DNA of 64,000 nt from a virus: the IMG/VR virus record IMGVR_UViG_3300021376_000039, positions 1 to 64,000 of that record; one strand, written 5' to 3'. The translations under genes and the position numbers were made by a program. The notes below the pieces were generated by a model. That model was given only the letters and a program-made list of their open reading frames with translations, was not told the origin of the DNA and did not search any database. Shown piece after piece: positions 39,951 through 48,685 of the stretch (its first letter is position 1; every line of letters begins with the position of its first letter).

Positions 39951-40442
39951 TTATTCATCAGACGCATCACAATAATCATAACAAATACCTTCTAATTCTG
40001 AACATTCAATCTCAAATTGTTGTCTACCTCCAAAGAATTTTTTCTTACCTCTTAAATATAATTGATTTTCTTCACAATCATAAAATAACTCTAATTTATG
40101 ATCACCTATCCCATCATAGTCTTCACCTCTATCCATTAAAAATCTGTGTAATTTTCTATTACAACCTTCTTGGGGTTCATTATCAAAATACCTAGCACTA
40201 TTTGAAATATCTTCAACATGTAAAATGCTGTTACATCCTAACATATCATCAGTAGGTGTTTCACAAGAAGCTCCACCCAAGTTTACTTCCATTATTTCTA
40301 AACCACATGTTGGATCGACTAAGGTAAAATATTTTCCTCTAACTTTCATATCTAATTTAGATATTCCTGATTCAGATTCTTTTATTACTCTTCTAACAAG
40401 TCTTGCAAGATCCGATTCTGTTAATTTTATAATTCTTTTCAT
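39951..40442 (-). CDS. Head-packaged protein candidate, Cys-rich (163 aa)
   Basis: The clearest leader of the set: IIKLTESDLARLVRRVIKE, with I-K-E at 20-22. The mature part has nine Cys (DPTCGLEIM, GGASCETP, LGCNSIL, EGCNRKL, FYDCEENQ, IECSELEGICYDYC), suggesting disulfides formed in the virion or periplasm. Acidic, function unknown. Transcribed as a single gene ended by its own terminator; a looser TATTTATA box lies upstream. Confidence 0.65.
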   Translation of the reverse strand: MKRIIKLTESDLARLVRRVIKESESGISKLDMKVRGKYFTLVDPTCGLEIMEVNLGGASCETPTDDMLGCNSILHVEDISNSARYFDNEPQEGCNRKLHRFLMDRGEDYDGIGDHKLELFYDCEENQLYLRGKKKFFGGRQQFEIECSELEGICYDYCDASDE

Positions 40443-40489
40443 ATTTTATTTTAATTATAAATATATACTAAACAAAAAAAAAACGGTGA

Positions 40490-41095
40490 TTACCAAATAT
40501 TTTCTTGGTTCATATAACCTAAAACACAAGTATAAGAATCTGCCATATCATAACATTCTTTTTTAAGAGTATTATTTTTAGTATATAACCATTGTATTTG
40601 TGGTTCTTTGTCTGAGACTTTTTTCCAAATAAGTTCTTTCTTATCAATATCTTTTGGTAATCCCCCAAATAAAACATGTTTACCTTTATCGTTTTGTTGA
40701 ACAAACTCAGGCCAAGCATATTTTCTTGAATTATATGTTGATATAAAGTTAGGTGCGATTCCTAAAATATCATATATAGATTTAGTAATCATTGAATTGT
40801 ACCTTAATAGTGTCCCTACTGTCCAAATATTATTTGAATTGAGTAGTGGTTCTTCTATAACAACTTTAGTGATTCCTAAATTTCTATAACCTTCTAATTT
40901 TTCTTCAAAAGCTTTTACTTTTAAAATTAATTCTAAAATTTTATCGTCCACTTTTGGTTTTATTACAGGTGAGAAATGTGTTAATTCTAAAAGTTCTTTT
41001 GTTTGTATATCAAACAAGCTCCAACCGATTGTTTTGGTAGAGATATCTAACCCAAGTACTTTGGGTGTATTTTTAAAATCTAAATTTTCGGACAT
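40490..41095 (-). CDS. RuvC-like Holliday junction resolvase
   Basis: 201 residues, RNase H-like fold. Acidic residues in GLDISTKTIGW (first strand), VVIEEPL, and ECYDMADSY match the RuvC catalytic set. Resolves branched recombination intermediates before packaging, the role of endonuclease VII in T4, here by an unrelated enzyme. Spaced 5 bases from the tail structural gene upstream. Confidence 0.85.
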   Translation of the reverse strand: MSENLDFKNTPKVLGLDISTKTIGWSLFDIQTKELLELTHFSPVIKPKVDDKILELILKVKAFEEKLEGYRNLGITKVVIEEPLLNSNNIWTVGTLLRYNSMITKSIYDILGIAPNFISTYNSRKYAWPEFVQQNDKGKHVLFGGLPKDIDKKELIWKKVSDKEPQIQWLYTKNNTLKKECYDMADSYTCVLGYMNQENIW

Positions 41096-41100
41096 ATTAC

Positions 41101-43314
41101 TTAAAAGTCTAACTTAATCGGATACTGCTGTATTCCCTGTCTTTTTTCGGGTGATTGTATCTTCGATATAACCATAAGTTCTTTATTAGCATTGTAAAGA
41201 GCAACTTCAGTGATGTATGGTGGTGTCGATCCGTCCCAAGTAGGATTAGATGAATCAAAGAATTGTGTTTGTCCTAAATTACAAAGAAAATTCATTACAT
41301 AAATTGTTGCTTGAATGTCTGTTTCAATATTACCAAAAAAGTAATACTCACCTCCAAAATTCAAAGTTAAACCTGTTTGACCTACTTGTGGTAGTTGTAT
41401 GTAATTATTTAAATCATATGTAGGTGCCGTATCATACATATTTTTAGTAATCTGTATTGTGGTACCTGTCATACCTGTTTGTGTTAAATAATTATTTACC
41501 GTTGTTGCTGATATTTGATTGTATACATCAATTTCTCTCCACAAAGTTGCCGAAGGTCTGGTTGTTCCACTTGGTACTTTTTGTGCTAATATTTTAATGT
41601 TATTTGCAGTAAAACCTGAAGGTATCGTTGTTAAGTTTTCTTGTAAAAATGGGAACTCGTTTCCAAATCTTACTAATATATCTGATGCTCCCGGTAGTAA
41701 ACTTTGATCATTACCTGTAATCGTTGAGTAGTAGTTACAATGTAATGAATTAGTAAATCCTGTATTTTCAAATAAATAAGTTAAAAACAATGTTTCAGTA
41801 TCTCCTGTTAATAATCCTGCGGTTCCACCTAAAACACCACTAAAAGTATTTGGGGTTACTAACCCAAGTTTAGGTGCCGGTAACGTCCAACTTCTATTTG
41901 ATTTATAATTTAATGCCGCAATTATTTCATCATCATCAAAAACAATCATTTTTAAATCAGGAAAAACTTTACCAACCCTATTTGGTACACCGTTAGTATT
42001 TGCGTGTGCATCCCATAAGTGGTAATATCTTAATCCAGGTGCATTAAAATTTAAATCTTTTTTAGATTTCATATAGTGTACTTGGAATAAGTTTTGAGTT
42101 GTGAACCCTGACGGATCAGTATAAAAAACTTCACCTATAGTTGCATTTGGATTTTTGTGCCACATTAACCAAGGAATAGAAAGTTTGAAATTTCTAGCTT
42201 GTCCTGTGTTTCCTGGATTTGTTGAATCATAATCCTCCATTGCAAATTTTTCACCATAAAAATTATCAATAGATTGGTTTGTATAATGGACTATAGCAAT
42301 TGCCTTTTGTTCTTCGGGAGTAACCGTAATTTTTTCTAAAAAAGAATTGTAATAATAAACTGAATCAGTATCCAATTGTCCCTCTTGGCTATTATACCCT
42401 AAGTATTCTTTTGTGTTTGTATATCCTGTAGATTTAAATTGGTTGTAATCTTGGTAGGTATTACTGAACAATCCTGCAGGTGATTCAGTCCAAGGAATAT
42501 TCATATTCCATATGTAAACATTTCTTTGCGAAACGTCACAATTTGTCTCAAAATTAATCACGTCGTTAGCCCAAAATGGTTCTGGTGTAAATGTATCATA
42601 CATCACTGTCATTCCACTAGGATAAAACATAGTACTTGATAATCCAGTAATTCCTAAAGAACCGAAATTAGGTAATGTCCTATCAACTTGAATATCTATT
42701 GTTGTTGCTGTTGAGCTGTCTCCTGTTACAGAAACGACTAAATAAGTAAACATAGGTGTTGATGCCGATAATGGTTGTAAAGTGTCGGTATTAAATAAAG
42801 TTAAAAACATTCCAGGGGTTACAGTACCCGAAGCCGATGGGTCTATAGTTGTTGCTGACAGTGTAATTACTGTACCCGAATGTAAAGTACTATTATCAAC
42901 AATAAAATTAGGATTTATAGTATATGCCGAAGATGTAAATGCACTAAAACTAATAGAAGATCCTGTTGAACCGGTAAAAAATCCTCTTGGTGCCGCACTA
43001 TTATAGACACTATCAATATATGAATTATCAAAAGGAACACCGAATGTGCATCCTGATGTTGAGTCGATAAATAATGGATACTTTACATGCATTCTGTTTT
43101 TTTGTGGTACTGGTGATAAATTTTGAGCGTTGTATTGTGGCATTAAAACATTATAATCAACCATGTCCATGTTTGATATACAATCATAACAAACTTCACT
43201 ATCCCCAACTTGAAAATATGCGATGTCGAATTTACCTTGTGATATTTTTCTTCTCGCAGCATCAGTAATTAATGTGTTAATTAATGCTGCGGTATTTTTA
43301 ATGATGTATGACAT
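41101..43314 (-). CDS. Virion structural protein, baseplate or tail (737 aa)
   Basis: Begins MSYIIKNTAALINTLITDAARRK and continues as a beta-rich, Ser/Thr/Gly-rich protein with aromatic repeats, typical of tail or baseplate structural proteins. The middle has helical SFLEKITVTPEEQKAIAIVHYTNQ. No specific T4 counterpart recognised. A TATTTATA box lies exactly 4 nt before the ATG. It is the last gene of the tail module in transcription order. Confidence 0.75.
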   Translation of the reverse strand: MSYIIKNTAALINTLITDAARRKISQGKFDIAYFQVGDSEVCYDCISNMDMVDYNVLMPQYNAQNLSPVPQKNRMHVKYPLFIDSTSGCTFGVPFDNSYIDSVYNSAAPRGFFTGSTGSSISFSAFTSSAYTINPNFIVDNSTLHSGTVITLSATTIDPSASGTVTPGMFLTLFNTDTLQPLSASTPMFTYLVVSVTGDSSTATTIDIQVDRTLPNFGSLGITGLSSTMFYPSGMTVMYDTFTPEPFWANDVINFETNCDVSQRNVYIWNMNIPWTESPAGLFSNTYQDYNQFKSTGYTNTKEYLGYNSQEGQLDTDSVYYYNSFLEKITVTPEEQKAIAIVHYTNQSIDNFYGEKFAMEDYDSTNPGNTGQARNFKLSIPWLMWHKNPNATIGEVFYTDPSGFTTQNLFQVHYMKSKKDLNFNAPGLRYYHLWDAHANTNGVPNRVGKVFPDLKMIVFDDDEIIAALNYKSNRSWTLPAPKLGLVTPNTFSGVLGGTAGLLTGDTETLFLTYLFENTGFTNSLHCNYYSTITGNDQSLLPGASDILVRFGNEFPFLQENLTTIPSGFTANNIKILAQKVPSGTTRPSATLWREIDVYNQISATTVNNYLTQTGMTGTTIQITKNMYDTAPTYDLNNYIQLPQVGQTGLTLNFGGEYYFFGNIETDIQATIYVMNFLCNLGQTQFFDSSNPTWDGSTPPYITEVALYNANKELMVISKIQSPEKRQGIQQYPIKLDF

Positions 43315-43318
43315 ATTA

Positions 43319-43326
43319 TATAAATA
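43319..43326 (-). promoter_or_regulatory. Candidate late promoter box TATTTATA
   Basis: TATTTATA on the minus strand, exactly 4 nt before the ATG at 43314 of a structural gene. Confidence 0.55.
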
Positions 43327-43345
43327 CTAATTTTTTATTTTTTAT

Positions 43346-44947
43346 TTAAAACCTCTTTGGTGGTCTTGGGCAAATTAAACCTGTTTTTGTAAGGATTACT
43401 TGTTGCGGTGCCGTTGAGGAGTTAACTGACTTACATAATATAGGACTTATTGTTATATTTTGTATGTTTACACTATCTTTTATATTAGCAAATAAGTTAC
43501 AATGATCTCTTTCAACACAAGGTGTGTTTATGTATTGTACTATAGTACCCGTTATGGTACCACTACCTGATAATTGCACATTATAGGATGTTGTGTAAGA
43601 ACTTAAATTTATATCCCCACCTTCACATACAGGATTAAAAGACGTTGATCCTACTGTCGGTCCTGTTGTTGGTGATGATATGGTAAACGTTCCTGTTTGG
43701 TTTGTTGTAATATTGTTACTATACGTGATTGATGGTGAAGTGATTGTATATGCGGTTGTATTGATGTTAAATAATAAATCCATATTGATTACTGTGCCTA
43801 CAGGTAATGGGTATGGACTAACATTTATAGACCAATTGGATGTTTTTGTTGTTGCATTGCCTACGGTTACATTTGAACCGGGTGTTAATGTTAAATTTAC
43901 GTTATAATTTTGAAATAACTGCTGTGGGGTTAAGGTAACCGTCTGACTTGTTATTGTATTTACACTATCCTTAACATATACCGTATAAGTACCGGTAACT
44001 AAACCTACAAAACTATTTGATGCTTGATAATTAACTGAGTCTATAGAATATGTATATGGACTTAAACCACCGTTTGGTGTTATTGTTATACTACCATTAC
44101 TTGTTGTTGAACATGTTGGGTTTGTTTTGTTAACCAACATTGTTAATGGAGGTGTTTGACATAAACCTGAACTAACATATACAGTTGAATTATATGATAA
44201 CGGACCTGTTAATGTCCAATATCCTGTTGGTGGTATTGTTGGTGACTGTAAATATAATCCTCCAGCATATGTCCATCCACTAACATTCCATTGTGTTGTT
44301 CCTGTATTATAATAAATTGTTTGTGTACTGCTAGTCCAAGATGGATACCCATTTATTGTTCCTCCTGAAGTAAAATTAAATTGTAATAAATTATTAGGTC
44401 TACTAAATTCCAAACATAAGTTATAAGGATAGACAGGTGTCGGTGTTGGTGGTGGTAAACAATCTGTACAACCCGTAAAAGGACCAGCAGAATATATTGG
44501 GAAATTTCCAATATATGTTTGTCCTGTATATGTGGTAGTACCATTACTTATCCAACATCCTATTTGTGTTGTTAATTGATATATTGAGCCATTATTAAGT
44601 GGGTTAGTTAAATCTGCTAAATAATATATATTATTATTTGGTGTTTCACAATTTTCTAATACTTCAAGATAGAAAGTGTCGTAGCCTACAGTACATGTTG
44701 TTGTTGCGGTAAAATCTCCATAGTAATCGACTACAGTTGCAGTATAATTACCGGGACTTAAATTTGTTAATAATGTGCCTTGTGAACCATTGTCCCAAGT
44801 AACATTATATGGTGATGTACCACCCGTCACATATAAAGCAATTAACCCGTTAGTTGATTCAGGTGTTGATGCGTTAATGCTATCACATTCTAAACCTAAA
44901 GGTAAGATTGTTATTATATTACAACTATTTCCACTTAATAATCCCAT
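43346..44947 (-). CDS. Tail fibre protein with SprB-type repeats (533 aa)
   Basis: Contains repeats with the SprB pattern (GGTSPYNVTWDNGSQGTLLTNLSPGNYTATVVDYYG, split here: TGGTSPYNVTWDNGSQ then LSPGNYTATVVD; and NGGLSPYTYSIDS then VTGTYTVYVKDS). SprB repeats build the gliding-motility adhesin of flavobacteria. A fibre of such Ig-like units could bind host surface glycans. The N-terminal end carries the repeats and the rest is beta-rich with Thr/Ser linkers. The gene overlaps nothing and shares the fibre cluster. Confidence 0.7.
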   Translation of the reverse strand: MGLLSGNSCNIITILPLGLECDSINASTPESTNGLIALYVTGGTSPYNVTWDNGSQGTLLTNLSPGNYTATVVDYYGDFTATTTCTVGYDTFYLEVLENCETPNNNIYYLADLTNPLNNGSIYQLTTQIGCWISNGTTTYTGQTYIGNFPIYSAGPFTGCTDCLPPPTPTPVYPYNLCLEFSRPNNLLQFNFTSGGTINGYPSWTSSTQTIYYNTGTTQWNVSGWTYAGGLYLQSPTIPPTGYWTLTGPLSYNSTVYVSSGLCQTPPLTMLVNKTNPTCSTTSNGSITITPNGGLSPYTYSIDSVNYQASNSFVGLVTGTYTVYVKDSVNTITSQTVTLTPQQLFQNYNVNLTLTPGSNVTVGNATTKTSNWSINVSPYPLPVGTVINMDLLFNINTTAYTITSPSITYSNNITTNQTGTFTISSPTTGPTVGSTSFNPVCEGGDINLSSYTTSYNVQLSGSGTITGTIVQYINTPCVERDHCNLFANIKDSVNIQNITISPILCKSVNSSTAPQQVILTKTGLICPRPPKRF

Positions 44948-44948
44948 A

Positions 44949-46505
44949 TTAGAATGTTGATCCGTTTAATCTTCTCCAACCTGTATTTGTTTTATAATAA
45001 AGATAGGTATTATCCCATGTTATTGATCCAGGTTCACCTGCGGTGTCTGCACTACTTGTTGGTGTGTATGACTCTGTAATTACAAAATTAGGTACATACG
45101 TTGTGTCACTATTAATTGCACTTATTGAGTTCCCTCCTAATATAACACTTCCAGGTGCACTAACATTATTATTTATACCTCCAATTATTGCAGAATTAAA
45201 TGATGTGATTGTATGTCCTGAACCAACAAAAACCCCCGAATGGTAAACATCATCACTAACAGATACACCTGAAATTGAGCTATAATCACTACCAATGATT
45301 GTCGATCCAGAAGTTACTCCTGACTGAACAGTATTCATTCTACCACCTATCACAACACTCCAATTACCATGAGCGTAGTTTAACTCCCCATGTGAAAACG
45401 CCAACTCTCCCGATACTGATCCGACTCCACCTGCGTGTGAACTACCTCCGTAAGCAATGGTTCCTTTGTTTTGTGCGTGAGCATATTGTCCTAAAGCTAT
45501 AGACGAATCTCCTTGCGCGTGTGAGAATATTCCAATTGATGTTGATGATCCTTCAGCGTGTGAGTAGTCACCTTTAGCTTTAGAGTAAGTTCCTTCAGCG
45601 TGTGATGAGCTTCCTATAGATTCGGTAAATGAACCTTCAGCATGTGATGCGTTACCAATTGCTAAAGTGCTATTACCTTCGGAGTGTGCGCCAACACCGT
45701 ACGAAAACGTGCTATTACCTTCAGATGAACTATATGGTCCGTAGGCGGCTGAAATATTACGAGAAGAAGATGCGTTACCAATACTGTAACTCCCCTCACC
45801 TTCAGAACTTGATGATTGCCCGATAGCAATACAACCACTACCATTTGCGTTAGCAAATTTGCCTCCAAATACTTGATCACCATTCCATACGTTTGGTGGA
45901 TATGTATTTGATATTACCCCTGGTTGTCCAAAAGTATTAACACTTATGTCATTTAAATAAACAATAGTATTTGTCCCATTGAATGTTACAGCACTTACAG
46001 ATGCAACATATGTTGAGTAGTTAGCCGAATATGACATATCATCAAATACAATAAAAGATGTTGTCCCTGTAGTATAATCAACTGTTGTGTCACCATATGA
46101 CGAATCTAATGTACAAACACCCGCAGTACACCCTGTTACCAAATAACCATTATCCGAACCTGTCCTTGTTCTTTGTCCATTAGCGTATGAAAAATCACCC
46201 CATGTCTCTGTAATATTACCCAACGCAAAAGATAATTCACCATAAGCGTTTGATGCTCTTGTTTGTGTTTCATCCCATATAGATATTGGGGAACATCCGT
46301 GAATGTTTGTAACATAAAAGTCAGTAATACAGTTACCTGATCCACCTGAAAATGTGGTACCAGTAAAAAGTGGTGATAATTGACTTAATGTTGCTTTATA
46401 TGAAGAACCATCAGGATCTTGTGATGTATCACCTGTTATTACAATGTGTATTAAATCATCTAAAGTAGCTCCACTTGCCAATGATCTCGTTGTTAATTTT
46501 GCCAT
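44949..46505 (-). CDS. Tail fibre protein with SHAEG repeats (518 aa)
   Basis: N-terminal attachment region (LIHIVITGDTSQDPDGSSYKA, then CITDFYVTNIHGCSPISIWDE) is shared with the fibre at 49926. The middle has many 14-residue units such as SHAEGNSTLAIGNA, SHAEGSFTESIGSS and SHAEGTYSKAKGDY, the left-handed beta-roll pattern of trimeric adhesin (YadA-like) heads. It ends in a short C-terminal knob (TSSADTAGEPGSITWDNTYLYYK). Likely a trimeric host-contacting fibre. Confidence 0.8.
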   Translation of the reverse strand: MAKLTTRSLASGATLDDLIHIVITGDTSQDPDGSSYKATLSQLSPLFTGTTFSGGSGNCITDFYVTNIHGCSPISIWDETQTRASNAYGELSFALGNITETWGDFSYANGQRTRTGSDNGYLVTGCTAGVCTLDSSYGDTTVDYTTGTTSFIVFDDMSYSANYSTYVASVSAVTFNGTNTIVYLNDISVNTFGQPGVISNTYPPNVWNGDQVFGGKFANANGSGCIAIGQSSSSEGEGSYSIGNASSSRNISAAYGPYSSSEGNSTFSYGVGAHSEGNSTLAIGNASHAEGSFTESIGSSSHAEGTYSKAKGDYSHAEGSSTSIGIFSHAQGDSSIALGQYAHAQNKGTIAYGGSSHAGGVGSVSGELAFSHGELNYAHGNWSVVIGGRMNTVQSGVTSGSTIIGSDYSSISGVSVSDDVYHSGVFVGSGHTITSFNSAIIGGINNNVSAPGSVILGGNSISAINSDTTYVPNFVITESYTPTSSADTAGEPGSITWDNTYLYYKTNTGWRRLNGSTF

Positions 46506-46531
46506 TTGTTTTTTATAATATATATATAAGT

Positions 46532-46822
46532 TTATTGAAATTGATATGGTGTTCCATCCATAAATTCAAATAAATCTGAATCTTGGAACTGTTTATAATT
46601 TAATTCGTTATCGCAATATACACATCCATTATCATCTATTATTTTTATAACATATGTTAAGTATGTTTCAAATACTGATGGTAATGTGAATGAATATGGT
46701 ATTGTTGAAGTAGTGTCTATATATTGACATGTCCCATAACAATCATCACATACCCATATATCGTATGGTGATGTTCCTGATGTTACTGAATTTATTGTTA
46801 CTATTGTTACTATTGTTGCCAT
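46532..46822 (-). CDS. Single Ig-like domain protein, fibre-associated (96 aa)
   Basis: SVTSGTSPYDIWVCDDCYGTC ... VIKIIDDNGCVYCD ... FEFMDGTPYQFQ. One SprB-like Ig unit with Cys pairs. Paralogous to the two proteins at 51202 and 51487. Probably a fibre tip or decoration subunit. Confidence 0.6.
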   Translation of the reverse strand: MATIVTIVTINSVTSGTSPYDIWVCDDCYGTCQYIDTTSTIPYSFTLPSVFETYLTYVIKIIDDNGCVYCDNELNYKQFQDSDLFEFMDGTPYQFQ

Positions 46823-46826
46823 AATT

Positions 46827-48623
46827 TTAACAGTTTCCGTTTGGTGTACACTTAAATGTTAATTTACCATTACCATTAACCTCAAATATTTGAGATGTTG
46901 CATTACCACTTTGGTTTATAGGTACTTTTATGTATGTAACACTTAAAGGTGTACTTAATGAACTATCTTCATATACATAAACCCCTGTTTGTATTGTATT
47001 AACATTAAATGCCGTAAAGAAATTTGCAGGTACCCCAAAGTTTGTAAGCTCACAAACTGGACAAGAAAGTGAAAATTCTCCTGATGCTATCCACTCTTTG
47101 TATTTTGGTGTTGGTGTTGGTTCCGGTACTAAACATTCTAAACATGTTGTATATGTTGTTGCAGTTGTTGCAGTAAAGGTATCTTGCGTTACAGATATAA
47201 ATCCAGCAGGTGGTGTATATCCAACATAATTACCAATATAATTATAACAATCCCCTGTTGTTTTTAAGATATCCCCAATAACCACATTAATTGGTGGATA
47301 TGCGTTTTGTATTATCATTGTATTATTAGTACATGATGTAAATATAAATTGTGTTCCCATAGGATATGACGGTGGCGTTGGTAATACACATTCAGTGTCC
47401 CCTGTACAAGTACCCCCTGAAACTATATTAGTTGTTCCTGTCACACAACTAAACGAAACTGAATTTTCTTGTGCACAAATACCAAAAGAAGTGTCACCTG
47501 TTAATATTAATGATTCTGAATTACCTGAACATCCTAACCAAGTAATAGTACAACCGCTATTTCCTGAAATTGTGTAACAATAACATAATGGAGTTGGGGT
47601 TGGTGTTGGAGTTGGTGTAGGTGTAACACAAACAGAACATCCACTATATACATCTAACACTTGTATTAAGTTTCTATTGCTTGATGCTGTTGTCGTACCT
47701 AAATAAGTAACACATTGTATTTGATTAGAAGAACTTCCATATAAAAGTGCTAAGAACGTAGTTCCTGTACTAATTGCCGATCCTGAATATGTTATTTGTT
47801 CTGTTATATAATAATGTTCTCCCGTATCACAGTCCAATAAATCTTTAACTGATGAACAAACAAAACTTCCATTATCAACAACAAATGTTACGGTATCTGC
47901 TGATGGTGTTACGGGACAAGGGGTTGGTGTAGGTGTTGGTGTTGGTGTTGGAGTTGGTGTGCTACCAGTGGTGGTTGTAGAAATATTCGCGGTAAAACCA
48001 CTACATAAATCGGCTGTCGGTGTTGGAGTTGGAGTCGGTGTTGGAGTCGGTGTTGGAGTCGGTGTTGGAGTTGGTGTAGGTATATCACATTCAAGTAATA
48101 CGTCAAAATCTAAATCAGAGCACGGATCTGTTGGTGTTGGTGGTGGTGTACACGAACCATTATAAAAAACGGTACTATCTAAATCAGGACATCCGTTAGA
48201 TGTTGGGTTTTGTCCAAAAAAATCGCAACTTCCACCTAAACTATTACTTAAACACCAATTAGTTCCATTAAAGAATAAATATCCAGGACTAGTTCCACCT
48301 GTCCAATAATAGTAACCATCATAATCACCATACATTGTGTAAGTACCATTATACCCACTATAAGAATCAATACTTATATCTACACAATAATTATTTTCAC
48401 AATATCCTGTACATAAATAATCATTACAATCAGTGACTAAAGTAGCAACACCATCAATGGTTACTGTAGCACTAGCTAATGAACCGATAGTGTAACAACC
48501 ATCAGGGATTACGGTATCACCGGTAATGTTAAATACAAGTCCAAGTGTTGTCGAATAACTCCAACCTAAAACCCTAAAATTAACGCTGCTATTTATACAG
48601 TTTTGAATGTTTACTAAAGCCAT
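46827..48623 (-). CDS. Tail fibre protein with Pro-Thr repeat linkers (598 aa)
   Basis: Cys-rich beta domains are separated by long alternating Pro-Thr linkers: a run of about 24 residues near 170-200, further runs near 220-235 and 335-350, and shorter ones elsewhere. Such linkers are stiff and mucin-like. The domains carry paired Cys (DCNDYLCTGYCENNYCVD). The gene lies directly downstream of a GT60-type glycosyltransferase gene, and Thr in the linkers is a plausible O-glycosylation substrate. Confidence 0.75.
   Translation of the reverse strand: MALVNIQNCINSSVNFRVLGWSYSTTLGLVFNITGDTVIPDGCYTIGSLASATVTIDGVATLVTDCNDYLCTGYCENNYCVDISIDSYSGYNGTYTMYGDYDGYYYWTGGTSPGYLFFNGTNWCLSNSLGGSCDFFGQNPTSNGCPDLDSTVFYNGSCTPPPTPTDPCSDLDFDVLLECDIPTPTPTPTPTPTPTPTPTPTPTADLCSGFTANISTTTTGSTPTPTPTPTPTPTPCPVTPSADTVTFVVDNGSFVCSSVKDLLDCDTGEHYYITEQITYSGSAISTGTTFLALLYGSSSNQIQCVTYLGTTTASSNRNLIQVLDVYSGCSVCVTPTPTPTPTPTPLCYCYTISGNSGCTITWLGCSGNSESLILTGDTSFGICAQENSVSFSCVTGTTNIVSGGTCTGDTECVLPTPPSYPMGTQFIFTSCTNNTMIIQNAYPPINVVIGDILKTTGDCYNYIGNYVGYTPPAGFISVTQDTFTATTATTYTTCLECLVPEPTPTPKYKEWIASGEFSLSCPVCELTNFGVPANFFTAFNVNTIQTGVYVYEDSSLSTPLSVTYIKVPINQSGNATSQIFEVNGNGKLTFKCTPNGNC
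47587..47628 (-). repeat. Tandem repeat encoding a Pro-Thr linker
   Basis: Plus-strand units of about 6 bp (ggtgtt/ggagtt) with synonymous variation, encoding alternating Thr-Pro on the minus strand. Part of the fibre gene at 46827-48623. Confidence 0.8.
47920..47961 (-). repeat. Tandem repeat encoding a Pro-Thr linker
   Basis: Second 6-bp repeat tract (ggtgtt, ggagtt) in the same fibre gene. Confidence 0.8.
48019..48080 (-). repeat. Longest Pro-Thr tandem repeat, 12-bp period
   Basis: Units of ggtgttggagtc repeat about five times, a 12-bp period within the 6-bp Pro-Thr codon pair. Such tracts can change copy number and so alter fibre linker length. Confidence 0.85.
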
Positions 48624-48685
48624 CGATTTTTAACTTTATTATATAAATAATCTAAAGTTTATTTTATTTAAAATGATTTATAAAA

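Noticed and set aside
48019-48080. CRISPR-like repeat array
   Set aside because: The repeats are 12 bp, contiguous without unique spacers, and in frame as Pro-Thr codons.
47959-48165. Plus-strand frame coding for a Gly-Val repeat protein
   Set aside because: It is the antisense shadow of the Pro-Thr linker of the fibre gene at 46827-48623.
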